A DNA stretch of 64,000 nucleotides. It comes from Marchantia polymorpha subsp. ruderalis. Taxonomy: Eukaryota > Streptophyta > Marchantiopsida > Marchantiales > Marchantiaceae. The notes beneath the pieces are model-generated. The model searched no databases. It was not told the DNA's origin and saw only the letters and a program-made list of their open reading frames with translations. Both the position numbers and the translations under genes were made by a program. The DNA lies in NCBI GenBank assembly GCA_037833965.1, contig AP031354.1:1466001-1530000 (forward strand), given 5' to 3'. Positions 12,801 through 23,221 of this stretch are shown piece by piece; position 1 is the stretch's first letter; each line of letters opens with the position of its first letter.

Positions 12801-13890
12801 AAAAAAGGAAAAGTAATATTTCTGTATATATCATATTCTTAGTGATTTTTTGGTTTTGTTTGAATGAAGGATGACCTAAAAAATCCATTCTTTAATTCAT
12901 AAGTCTTCAATAAATCTTCACTTTATTGTCTAGAAACCTCGCATGAGGTAAGTTAAGTTTTTTTTCTACTGAAACTTTTACTATATCTAAATCTATAATA
13001 TTATAATCTAGAAAAATAATATTTCAATATATTCGAACGAGTAACATATTTTTTACATTATATCCGTAAGGACTGAAGTTTGAATCCATGTGTACATGAT
13101 TGTAGCTCAATGTATTGATTGATTGTATATATGACTGGCTCAATGTTAGGACATCGGAATGTATTCGAAAGTATTATTACTCACTGACGTATTAGTCCAG
13201 GCAGTACATCGGCTCACGTCCTGGTTCGTGCTCTATGCAATGACATGTTGGACGGGTCCAACCTCAGTGTTGTTGAATGAACTCCTGAGAGAATTTGTGT
13301 GAGTGGATGTGTAAATTATTTGTTCCCAGACATCTTAGCCAAATGGCTCCATTTATAATAATAACAACAAATACAACAGACACTTGTGCGCACATTGCAT
13401 CTAAACGAAAGGCATTGGAAAGTGATGAAAAAATTTCTATTGACGAAATTAGGAAGAGGGTGCAAATTATTCGGGACAAGGCCAGCTCGACCAATACGAG
13501 CCCCTGCACCCACTGGACAAGATGGAGCCACTAGTAGCGGATTCATCGATTAGCAGGAACATCCAAGGCAGTCCCCGTAAATTGTGTTTCGGGTAACGGG
13601 GACAAGACACCCTTTATTTTCTGCGGGTATCGACCAGTATCGTATCTACACGTGAAGAAAACCTTTTTCCCTTCATTTTTTAAGAATAAACAGAATACAC
13701 ATAAATATGGGCATATTCTTGTTTTTAAAATATATAATCTTATTCACAAAGGACCTGTTTAGCCCAGATGTAGAAAACGTAAGGGACAGGGGAGGTGTTG
13801 TGAGGATTGCGCGTCCATAACTTCGTAGGTCTATCTTGAAATCCCCCGAAAATAGTCATTATGGAGGTCCAGAAAACTGGAGAATTACAA
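9878..13890. other. Long AT-rich gene desert
   Basis: From about 10.9 to 13.1 kb the sequence is strongly AT-rich with many short A and T runs. No frame here resembles a protein, and I see no RNA gene or intact mobile element. The F-box 3' UTR probably occupies the first few hundred bases. Confidence 0.5.
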
Positions 13891-14194
13891 GCGACGGAAA
13901 GTTGAGTCGTGCAGACTCCGCAGTCGGAGCAGAGCGGCAGCGACGGACGTGAAGTCAGCTGGAGGAACCGAGAATCTGCCGTAAATGGATGAGGTCCGCG
14001 CCTGGAGGTAAGAGCAAGAGGCGGACGGAAAGCATCCGATTTTGCTCGAGGAAAAAAGGAGCGAGGAGTGGACGAGGGAAGGAAGGGAAAAGCGAAGAGC
14101 GAGGAGTGGACGAAGAAAGCGAGGGAGGGAGTAGGGGAGGGCGGGCGATCGAGGACGTAAATGTGAGATTTTGGAGATTAGATGCACGGACGTC

Positions 14195-16633
14195 ATGGCG
14201 GTGTGCCGATTGAGCTCTTGTGCGGCGAGTAGATTTTTAGGAGGCGATTTCGACCCGTCTGCTGGAAACACGGGGGGTTATGGTGCGCGGATCTGCGCAG
14301 GCAGGCCTTCCGAGATTGCCACTCAATCTTGCTCTTGTATTAGCTCTTCGGGATTGCTGCCCTCTGTTAGGAATTATGGTTTTGCGTCGGTCCTCGCCTC
14401 AGCTTGTAGGCAAGGTGGGCTGAAGGCTAGCTCTTCTTGTACCTCCAGGCACTCCGGGCTTTGCACTGAGTTCCTAGGGTCTGGATTCTGCGTTCCTCGC
14501 CTGCGCTCCTCTTCAGCCGCTTCATCAGCTCGGAAATCTGCGAGCGAAAGAGTTCATGGTGTCGTTACCAGCAGGTCTGTGATCAGCTTTCTGTGAGCAC
14601 GATTCGTTGTCTAGTGAAGTTAGCATCTGCAGTCGCGGACGTTTCTCTTTTAGTGGTTTGGGATGAAAGTCTCCAAGGAATCTCATGTTACTTGGATTGT
14701 TGTCGAAGGACATGAGATTCGATTGAAGTGTGTTTGTTCATAATCACCGGTCTTGGCTCTCAGGTTTATAGATGACTCCAGCCTACGAGCAACAGGTGCC
14801 GCTGTGGAGATGCCAGAGACAAAGTCCGTGGGGAAAATTCGTCAGAATGTTCTTTCCTTGGTTGGGGACACGCCAATGGTGTACCTTAATAAAGTTTCTT
14901 CAAGATGCTGTGCGCGGATTGCATGCAAATTGGAAGCCTTGCAACCTTGCCGAAGCGTCAAGGATAGAATCGCGCTTGCTATGGTAGAAGATGCAGAGAA
15001 AAAAGGCCTAATTAAGCCAGGCGTTAGCACACTCGTTGAACCAACGAGTGGTAATACTGGAATTGGGCTCGCTTTTGTTTGCGCATCGAAAGGTTATGAT
15101 CTCATTCTAACAATGCCAGAAGATCAGAGTATCGAGAGGCGAATTCTTGTTCAGGCTTTTGGCGCCAAGGTATGCTATGCAATGTGAACAAAAGGTTTCA
15201 ATGTATATGATTTAAGGCCCCTTTGCTTTTCGGAACTAATTTTTGCACGGTGGTCCATTTCTGTGGTTATCAGTTAAATAGCGTACATCAGTTAAGTTTG
15301 CCTGTAGAAGTTTGAAGAAATGCTTATCCGTCTTCCATTATATCTGTGTTGTGCAGGTTGTTTTAACTCCAGCTAAATTGGCCATGACGGGATCCATCAA
15401 GAAAGCGGAAGAACTTGTTAGGAAAATTCCTGGAGCGTACACCCTTCAGCAGTTCAACAATGCTGCAAATCCACGTGTACACTATGAAACAACAGGACCT
15501 GAAATATGGAGGGACACCAAGGGCAAGGTACGTCCAGAATGTTTTATACGAGATTTGGAGTATTTTATGGTCAACAGGACAAAGCTGATTACACTAACGC
15601 TTGTTGTCTGAATAGGTGGATTTCTTCGTAGCAGGCGTCGGTACTGGCGGCACTATAACTGGCTGTGGAGAATATTTGAAGAAGATGAACCGATATGTAC
15701 AAATTGTTGCGGTGGAACCTGCCGAATGCGCCGTTCTTTCAGGTTTCTTTCCCTCACCATTCGACTTGCTGTTCGAAATAGCACGTTCAATTCGCTATTT
15801 TAACCTTTGATTTTTGTCGGCCACCAGCTTTTCCTGAAGTTTGACCTGTGCTTCGTATGGGCATTTCGTCCGAGAACTGTTCTTGTTGAGTCCTTTTGAC
15901 GTTGTTTTGGGACAGGTGGTCGGGCGGGCTACCATCAGATTCAGGGCATAGGAGCTGGTTTTGTTCCCTCAGTACTTAACGTCAATGTTCTGGACGAAGT
16001 CATCAAGGTCAGGCAATAAATCTGCGCATATGATGTATTAACTTGCACCGAGCTGATAATCGATGTTAGAATGGAGCTATATGATCAATGCTACATGATT
16101 TGTATTGCTACTCATGAAGGTTTGCTATCATCCATACAGGTGCATAGTAGGGACGCCTTTGAAACTGCCCAAAGACTCCATCAAGAGGAGGGATTGATGG
16201 TTGGGATTTCATCTGGGGCTGCAGTGTATGCTTCCCTTCAAATTGGCCAAAGGCCAGAGAATAAAGGCAAATTGATTGTGGTAAGCTGAGTACTGAGTTT
16301 GCTCGCACTGAGTTTCCATGACTTAAGTAGTTTAATGTTTCACTATAGAATATGTTTCCTTTTATCCTATCAATTGAATAGAGGTAGTACGGATTGAGCC
16401 TCAAGACCGAAGGTTTAATCTATCATGTGCCGGAAGTACTGAACCAAAGAAACATCTGATCGCAGTGTGTTCTGCCAAGTTTTGGAGAACGTTACTTGTC
16501 CACAGCTTTATTCCAAAAGTCGTGGAAAGAGAATATGGAGGAGGAGCGAAGAATGCCAATGACTTGGTGGTATCAAGAAGATCTTGATGAGCAAAATGAT
16601 GGCCCCGGAGGAGGGGCACTTACTGCTCCTTGA
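14195..16633 (+). CDS. Cysteine synthase / O-acetylserine (thiol) lyase, organelle-targeted type, 7 exons
   Basis: Exons 14195-14574, 14764-15169, 15357-15527, 15616-15742, 15916-16007, 16140-16280, 16466-16633. All introns are GT-AG, all phases agree, and the product is 494 aa. It belongs to the PLP fold-type II family, which makes cysteine from O-acetylserine and sulfide. Landmarks: PLP lysine in [10 protein letters not shown] (K193); phosphate and substrate loop PTSGNTG (220-226); glycine loop [10 protein letters not shown] (326-335); SSGAA (416-420); [10 protein letters not shown] near the C-terminus. The first ~126 residues are rich in Ser, Ala, Cys and Arg with few acids, like a plastid or mitochondrial transit peptide. 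Two differences from common plant enzymes: [10 protein letters not shown] where MPASMSLERR is usual, and a ~25-residue acidic and Gly-rich tail. A side activity (S-sulfocysteine, cyanoalanine or desulfhydrase) cannot be excluded. Confidence 0.93.
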
Positions 16634-17300
16634 TGAAACCAAAATGTGCTGATTTGCACGATTCTTTTCTACGACGACCACAGAATTTTTGGTCTATACT
16701 GTAAGCTCCTGAACTTAAATCGCTACCTAGTCAGTTGCCTCTTAGCTCCTTCGGTAGTCCAATTGCAGTGAGTAAATACACAAAGTCGCCTTCTGAAGTT
16801 TTGTCTGCTCTGGGTTTTGTAGGCTTGGGCAGCCATAGCCAAGGGCCTTTGTGCAGATTGGGAGATTTGACTTCGGATGAGCAAAATCATTTTTCTCCAT
16901 TTGCTAAATCCTAGATGTCGAAGTATCCCTGACCGTGATCATTGACCAGAAGCAGCTAGTCATAACTGTCAACTTGTTTCAAAGCACTGAAGCTTGAGAG
17001 ATTCCTACTTCCACTCTCCTCATGGATGTGGTAGGAGTCCGGAAGATAATAATGGATATGTGTTTATTGGTTGACCTGTTGAGAATGACGCAAGTCAGTG
17101 TAGTTTGGAGTGTTAGTCTCCTTGTAAGTAATCAAAGTTCGCCATTATCTGTATTTGGTTTTTCCAGGCACGTTCTTTTTATACGATGGCGTGTGTGATG
17201 ATGTGACGTCCAGTTGCAGCTGTTGCTAGTAGATTACTTGAACATGTGATTTCTGCCAACTATAAGCAGTGGCAAGTAAGGACTTGTACACATGTATGTT
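16634..17300. other. Cysteine synthase 3' UTR and intergenic
   Basis: No open frame of interest. The first few hundred bases are likely 3' UTR of the cysteine synthase gene. Confidence 0.4.
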
Positions 17301-17308
17301 GGATCGAT

Positions 17309-17668
17309 ATGGCCACTTCAGCAGCTGTGGGCATGTTTGGACTCTGTCTAGCCTGTGAAGCTTCACCATCAATGAATCCCGTTTCTCCTGTGAAGAAAAC
17401 ATTTCATCGTCCGGGCTTGCCTTGTAACTTGGATATAGCCCCTACAGCCCGAACAGAGTGCTTGTACTTGGCTTTGGTAAACACAATTTTTGAGTCACCT
17501 TTGTATGAAGTATTTTCTGGTGAAAATGTAGATTGGAAACTGATTTCTGATCCCGATCATATTCAATTTTCCTTCGAGATTGCTTTCACCACTCTTCCCC
17601 ATCGTTACCTTATGCCAACTGTAGGATTTGTCAAGTATTATACATGCGAGCGTTTCCAAATGAAGTAG
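17309..17668 (+). CDS. Hypothetical open frame, 119 codons
   Basis: An ATG at 17309 opens a frame ending at 17668. The translation has a mildly hydrophobic start (MATSAAVGMFGLCLACEAS) and no recognisable domain. I could not find flanking splice sites or a paralogue in the window. It may be chance, or part of the cysteine synthase 3' region. Confidence 0.15.
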   Translation: MATSAAVGMFGLCLACEASPSMNPVSPVKKTFHRPGLPCNLDIAPTARTECLYLALVNTIFESPLYEVFSGENVDWKLISDPDHIQFSFEIAFTTLPHRYLMPTVGFVKYYTCERFQMK

Positions 17669-17689
17669 GGATATAGTTTGACGTGTCTA

Positions 17690-18230
17690 TTGAGGATCGT
17701 AAGAGAGTCCTGGCGGTGTTATTGGCCCTCTCATTTTGAAGCTGTCTGGTGAGTTAGAAACCTGCCGTCGGGTGAGCCTGGGTATGCACATTTTGCCTGT
17801 TGTTCGTGGATGTAGTTCGTAAAGTAGGACACAGACAGACGAACATAGCACAACAAAGCATACCACTCTCTGTCGGTCATTTGACCTAGGAACAAATGAT
17901 AAAAAAGGATAAGGAATCTCCGAGCTATTGTTTGAGTGCAAGAGTCCCGAAGGGTAAGGAAGATCGTGATACCAATTGGGATTCAAGTCTTCAACTTGCG
18001 TGCAATCAACACCCAAAGAATACTTGAGTCTTTACTAGACCTTGTCTAAAGTATCTAATTTGTATCTTGATACCCGTAGGTAGTCGCCGTCCAATGCCAT
18101 ACTCTTAGATACGTATGGTGCTGGCGCGTCTCTAGAAGCTACCTCTTCCTAAAATGGATATTTTTCACATTACATGTTTTACATGTGAGACCCTAGCTAG
18201 GTGATCTGAGATTATCCAATGAATAGAGCC
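17690..18230. other. Intergenic, nothing recognised
   Basis: No supported gene or repeat. Confidence 0.4.
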
Positions 18231-18234
18231 ATAT

Positions 18235-18585
18235 CCAGAGTAATCACAGTCCGCCGAATACGACTAGGCTGGTAGTTAGAAGGCTGATGTTTCGAAACGG
18301 TTGTTGGTAAAATTTTGGAGTTAGAGTTGTAATGAAGATAACTTTTGGAATAAATTCAGCAATGTTCGGACTAATCATACACCGCCGAATTCATATGTCC
18401 ATTGCGGTAAGAAGACGGATGTTGTGAATAGGTTGTTAGTCAAAAGCTGTGTGAGAAATAATTGAGATAGTTTTTTGGAATAAATACCGAGATATCATTG
18501 TCCTCCGAATACAGATAGACTTTGTAGAAAGAAGATGGATGTTGTGAACAGGTTGTTGGGAAAACACAAGAGGAAAAATGATGAT
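18235..18585. repeat. Degenerate tandem repeat, about 2.7 units of 120-131 bp
   Basis: The motif CCGCCGAAT (third copy CCTCCGAAT) recurs at 18251, 18382 and 18502. Each is followed about 40 bases later by a segment resembling AGATGGATGTTGTGAACAGG, then by GTTGTTGG or GTTGTTAG. The first two units also share TTTTGGAATAAAT. The units are clearly related but heavily diverged. Confidence 0.7.
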
Positions 18586-18589
18586 GAGT

Positions 18590-20140
18590 AGAGTCGTTAG
18601 AGATAGTAACAGTGTCGCCGTGTGACCGGTGACTTTGACATGGTCAACAAACAACCGAGAGAGCACGATCAGAAACAAACAACGATTTGCTCAAAAGCTC
18701 TTGAGGCCACGACAACAAAAGATGCCAGCAGGGGTTGTAAGGCCTTTGGTGCCAAAGTTAGGTTCAAACAAAAATGAGTAGATAATGTTGAAGAACGTAC
18801 GCTGTGGATTTTTATCATGGCGATTGCACTCTGTGCGCTCCATGGATTGAGAGGATAGCCTGATACTTGGTATGAAATCTTCGGTTGGAGGCTTTAGAAA
18901 GAGATTACGCTGATAAGAAGGATGACATTGAGTAGGAAGTGTCGGCTGGATTCAACTTGACGAGATAGACTGATTTGATCCTTGGGGAGGGTGTGAACTA
19001 ACGAATCATGGAACATCAATAACTGTACCTGTAGGATTGTACGTGAGTGTATCTAAATTGTTATTAAGATTTTCATAGGCAGGACTATGTAAGCTGGTTA
19101 GAGTTAAGTTGGAGAAAATTATAGAGTAACATTTGATGAGATTTATAAAATGTAATTTATGGATTTAATGTACTTTAAGAAATGGATCTGAGGCAAACAT
19201 ATCTTCACGTGGACTATCTTCAATTGATTCCTTGACTAAATGAGTAACGATTAGAGGTAACCAGATTGACGTGGAAAACTACAGTTAATTAAAGTGGAGT
19301 TGGCCTTTAGAATATGGAAGTTTATTAATTTCATGTTATATTGTATCTATAAGTTGTGAGTAGTTTACTGAGAAGTTGCTTAATTCTAGATAATATGACT
19401 ATGGTTAGTTAGACAAGGGTTGAATTTACTATATAAGAGGCTTTACAGTACCTCTCTTCAACACACAAGTAGAGTACTTAAGGTAAAGCTTTGTGTTCAT
19501 GTGTGGACGTCAAGTCACTAAAGTGAAGCAAGTAGTTCTGGCATCAAGACTCTATTTGAGTTTCCTCGTGGAGACTTCATGTCAATCTATGTAGAAAGAT
19601 GGCAGCAGCGGTAGAGGCAAAAGAGGTTGGCAAGCAGAGGGCATCGACAGTGGCGAACAAGGTTGGCCAACAGAGTGCAGCAAACGCGGCCGTCAGACAT
19701 TTTAATAGCCACGCGGTTCTTATTGATACGTTTTTGCGACAGAATCTGTCCGACAGCGTTGTAGAACAGGGCCTGAAGGTCAGTGGGAGATCTACTGCAC
19801 ACAAGTACAACTATGTTTGGTCAATTTTTAATTTTTCTATCCTTCTCTTTTCCTCTCCCCTTTCTTTTCTCCTTTGAACCGATTCCTCGTTTCCAACTTT
19901 GATCCCTTTTTGCAGGGAGTGACAAGAGTTTAGGATTCATGCTTGAGGTTCTAAACCCTAGACCCTACTTCTATAGCGTCGCCTTGTCAATCTTTAAGTC
20001 CAGTCTAAAAGGGCGAGTCCAAATAGTCAATTTGCCACTTCAGCATTTGTAAATTTTGTTTCAACGGTGAAGGAAATTAGGCCGCCGGGAGGCGAGGTTT
20101 CAGCGCAAGGACGTGTTGCAATCAAGAATCGGTCATGATT
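18590..20140. other. Intergenic; possible old repeat with TATA-like start near 19.43 kb
   Basis: TATATAAG at about 19432-19439 is followed 170 bases later by an ATG (19599) opening a 92-codon frame, Ala/Val-rich at its start. The arrangement resembles the end of a mobile element joined to an internal coding region, but no diagnostic domain is present, so I do not assign a family. Confidence 0.25.
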
Positions 20141-20149
20141 CTATAGCAA

Positions 20150-20310
20150 AGAAGAGTGCGATACTTTGTTTGATGGTTGGAAAGATGAGCGAATTGTGAG
20201 CTATACAAGGCAAGAATAAAACACGGTGATATGACAGATTTTGCTTGATGCTTTTTAGTTGATAATGATTTGCAGAAACATCCGCTATGATTATCTTCTT
20301 GCAAGAAAAT
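20150..20310 (-). repeat. Dispersed repeat, block S2 copy 1 (inverted)
   Basis: Read on the minus strand this matches about 27370-27460 and 38730-38790 (plus), with shared stretches such as AGCATCAAGCAAAA and TCATATCACCGTGTTTTATT. The family is unknown to me. Confidence 0.6.
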
Positions 20311-20349
20311 GCTGGTTTTAAAGAATGTGAATCTCGAATTCTGGATAAC

Positions 20350-21590
20350 GACAGTTATTAATTTATCTTTTCAGTTTCGTTCTTGAAATTAACTCGGGTG
20401 ATCCCGACCAACTTAAATAATCAGGCACTGCTGTGAAAAACAAGTTAGGCGCAAAGCACAAGTTATTTGCTTTGTGAAGTCTCATACTGTAACAAAATTT
20501 CCGCATTGCTTTCAGTCGTCTCTCTAATGATTGCAATTCCAGATCAGATGTTTGAAGGTCTGATAAGGTGCTATTATCGTCTTGTGGATGCGCTTGGTCT
20601 AACAGTTCATGCATTTTGTGTCGGAGCCAATGATGAGATCGATTCGCCATTGACTTTCTCAGGGAGAAATCTTTCAAGAGATTCTATACGAGTTCTTGGG
20701 AGACGGCATCTTCAGTTCTGATGGTGAACTATGGAAGAAGAAAAGAATAGTGATGCAGGCTGAGGCTCAGCGATAGGTGCTTCGTGATCACAGCCTAGTA
20801 ACCTACTGGAAGAAGGCTCATCTTCTCGCCTCCATCTTTAGCAAGGCCTCTTTCTCTGCAACGTCTCTCGATATGCAGGTACTGCACGCTCTGTCGACAG
20901 TTTGATCCCTGAAATATCCAAGCTCGGTCTCGAACTGTCTTCTGTATGAAAATTGTTCCAAGTTTCATTTGACTAGTTACTTGAAATCGTCCTTGACACC
21001 AAGGACGATTTCAAGTGTCAGAGCCTTTACCTAACTTCTGATCGGTCCTGAGCGACTTCACGTTCTCTAGATCGAACAGGCTTTGGTTGCAAAATTTTTC
21101 TGCAAAGACTCACTGGTCCAGTTTCTGCCACTGATCATGTCTAGGATCTTTTTAGAAGAATGACCCCCGGACAATGGTGTCCGAGGTTGCAACTGGAGTG
21201 CGACTGGGAGCACTGTCTCATGAGCTGCCATACGTGCCATTTCAATCAGCATTCGATGAGGCAAACGTGAATATGTGCTTCATAGTGGCTGGACGTGACA
21301 GCACCTCATCGGTACTCGTATGCTTCATCTACTACTTGGTGAGCAAACCTGAAGTCGCCGAAAAGATTTATGATGAGCTATGTGCATTCGAAGCCCGGCA
21401 TCAACGGACTCCAACTCTGAATTCTGGTAAATATGCATACATCACAATCGACAACATCCACGAGTTCGTTACTGTCTTCACAGTGTTCAAATCAAAACTT
21501 TCTCCCGTGTCGCACAGCTCTGCTTCTATAACGGTGCGTCAGTTTGGAGAGAATGATCTACCGTCAATATTGCAGTCTCGCAATAATTTT
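20350..21590 (+). pseudogene. Truncated CYP704-like P450 copy (copy C)
   Basis: Homologous to P450 copies A and B but in opposite orientation. It keeps the end of intron 2, exon 3 (20663-20878, 216 bp as in A and B, beginning with the GEIFQEIL-type segment), the start of exon 4 (from about 21146) and most of exon 5 (AGRDSTSSVLVCF oxygen-binding helix at about 21290). It stops at the exon 6 acceptor (about 21580). Defects: an in-frame TAG in exon 3 (AQR*VLRD), a small inversion in exon 4 that shifts the frame, and a deletion of about 0.5 kb joining exon 4 to exon 5. Exons 1, 2, 6, 7 and 8 are absent, so the ExxR and haem-binding motifs are missing. It cannot make an active enzyme. Its 3' end abuts the left arm of the DREB/PME inverted repeat. 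Confidence 0.88.
20979..21016. repeat. Perfect 17-bp hairpin, 4-nt loop, in P450 copy C
   Basis: 20979-20995 is the exact reverse complement of 21000-21016. Copy A has only the left half, so the right half is a local inverted duplication. Confidence 0.85.
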
Positions 21591-22017
21591 TTTGCCTTAA
21601 AAAGCAAAAAAGTTGAACTATGTTAGCATGCAATTTGAGCCGGAAATCAATGAAACAGGTGTTAAATTTTTCGACAGCAGTTGGTTTCAAACCGTAAGGA
21701 CTGAAAGAGACACGTAAAACCCGACTCATACCACCGACGTTTATTCGTCGGAAGTGGTGTGACAGGTGAGAGACCATATATATCCACCAGTAAGCGAGGA
21801 ATAGTCGGTGGCGGATATATTAAGAATAGGAAGAGGGAAACAAAGGAAACTCATAACGATGTTGTTTCGTCGTACCTGGATGTTGGAACTCTATAAGTAT
21901 TGCTGTCATTACCAGAGATCCGACACAAGTATTCGGGAAGAGTTGAAATCAGTCTCGTGCACGGGTAGGAACATCTTGTTGGACCTTGTTCTTGATCGTT
22001 GATAAGTGTAGAATGAG

Positions 22018-22736
22018 TCTTTCCTAAAGGAGTAGCAGAGCTTCTTCGAGGGGCAAGGGAGGCTTCGAAAATTCTTCCTGCAAGTACAAGTGAGTGCGCC
22101 AGCGGACTTGGGACAAGTGGGTAGCTGAGATTCGGGATCCAGGGAAAGGACGTAGAGTGTGGTTGGGTACGTTCAACACCAAGGAAGAAAGCATTACAAA
22201 TTTTTGGTCCAAATGCTCACTTGAATTTGCCAAATTCTCGCATCGTCACGAAGTCAAATCAGAATACAGTTTTTAAGCCATTGTTCTCCGTATGTACAAG
22301 GATTTTGTTTTTGAAAACATATCCATATCCTCAAGTTTCTAAGATTACGGTGAGTTATCATCTGGTTCATTTCCTATCATTTTAAAAATAAATGACAAGT
22401 GACAAATATTCTATTTAAGGTAAATTTTATTTGTATTCTCAAATGGTACTATGATTCTATTACTGTTATGTGATCAGGGTGTCCATGTTATTGTGTTAAA
22501 GCTGAGAATGTGAAAACTGAAAAACATTTCAGTGAATACGTTGGCGAATTTTGCACGAGTTCGAGCGATGATAATTGGCTACAAGTTCCACCACTAAGAC
22601 GTAGCACAAGAAAATTGAAATAAATATCAATAAAAATTCTGAAGAATTGTACACGGGTTCGTTTGTGGAAGAGCAACCCGAATTTGACTACGAATTCTAT
22701 TTAAATAAAATCTCATTCAAATACGACGCATTCAAA
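22018..22736 (+). pseudogene. DREB-type AP2/ERF transcription factor, broken copy (left arm)
   Basis: The frame gives a basic serine-rich stretch, then GKGGFENSSCKYK, a stop where a Gly codon should be (GGA to TGA, at about 22090), then [16 protein letters not shown] and [14 protein letters not shown]. This is the first part of an AP2 DNA-binding domain of DREB2 style. The start codon region is altered, and about 20 bases encoding the AYDR segment are deleted relative to the right-arm copy, which shifts the frame. Further downstream an acidic stretch (FVEEQPEFDYEFYLN, about 22660-22700) is conserved with the right arm and looks like the old activation region. In the living family the protein binds DRE/CRT elements in stress genes. 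This copy is a pseudogene. Confidence 0.85.
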
Positions 22737-23086
22737 TAAAATAAGATGACTTCTAACTTCCTTCAATATGATTTTTTCGATGGCTGCAATAAACTCAGAA
22801 GGAGATTGTGAACTAACTTCACCAAGAATTTCAGGATTTTCATCTGACGACAATGAGGTTTTTTTGCCACTATCTCTGTACATGTCACGCGAGGTCGGTT
22901 TTACTGCTTGCGGATCTCTGACAGTTTCGAGGGACCAGTGTAGTTCCCAAGCAAGTGAACTATCAATAGTCACAGTGTCATGGTTGATCGCTGGTCGTTC
23001 TATCAAAAAGAAACGAATTAAGGCGCCATCCACGTCTCGGTTGCGGCCACAATTTTGACGGCGAGGGGAAACGATAGTACTTCAAC

Positions 23087-23221
23087 TCACAGATAGATCC
23101 CGGAGAAAATTTGACTCGTCACTCGCTCTTTGTTCGAAGTGGGTACAGCATCAACCGCTTCCTGAACTGTTGTGTAATCTCCACTTCCATCTAGACTTAT
23201 GTTTATCACCGTCGCGGCCAA
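23087..23221 (-). pseudogene. Pectin methylesterase fragment (left arm)
   Basis: On the minus strand the segment encodes DGSGDYTTVQEAVDAVP, the conserved start of the mature pectinesterase domain, and ends at the same TGA (GIYL*) as the right-arm copy. The break therefore predates the inverted duplication. Only about 40 codons remain, and the catalytic Asp/Asp/Arg region is absent. Confidence 0.8.

Larger units (their letters stand above)
21585..23221 (+). repeat. Left arm of a large inverted repeat
   Basis: Matches 24403-26103 in reverse complement over its whole length. By eye it is very similar (well over 90% in the 22.8-23.2 kb part), with small indels elsewhere. It contains a DREB-like pseudogene and a PME fragment. 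The arm begins right at the broken exon 6 boundary of P450 copy C. Confidence 0.88.

Noticed and set aside
13885-14271. 128-codon minus-strand frame over the cysteine synthase leader
   Set aside because: It is the shadow of the transit-peptide exon and 5' UTR; the sense strand has a full, phase-consistent gene.
19432-19880. LTR-like promoter plus coding start
   Set aside because: TATA box and frame spacing are suggestive, but there is no diagnostic protein domain and no matching second end, so no family is assigned.
22713-23058. Frames of about 100 codons on both strands, conserved in both inverted arms, as a separate gene
   Set aside because: High identity of the arms preserves frames on both strands. 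They have no domain and lie in the decayed region between the AP2 and PME remnants.
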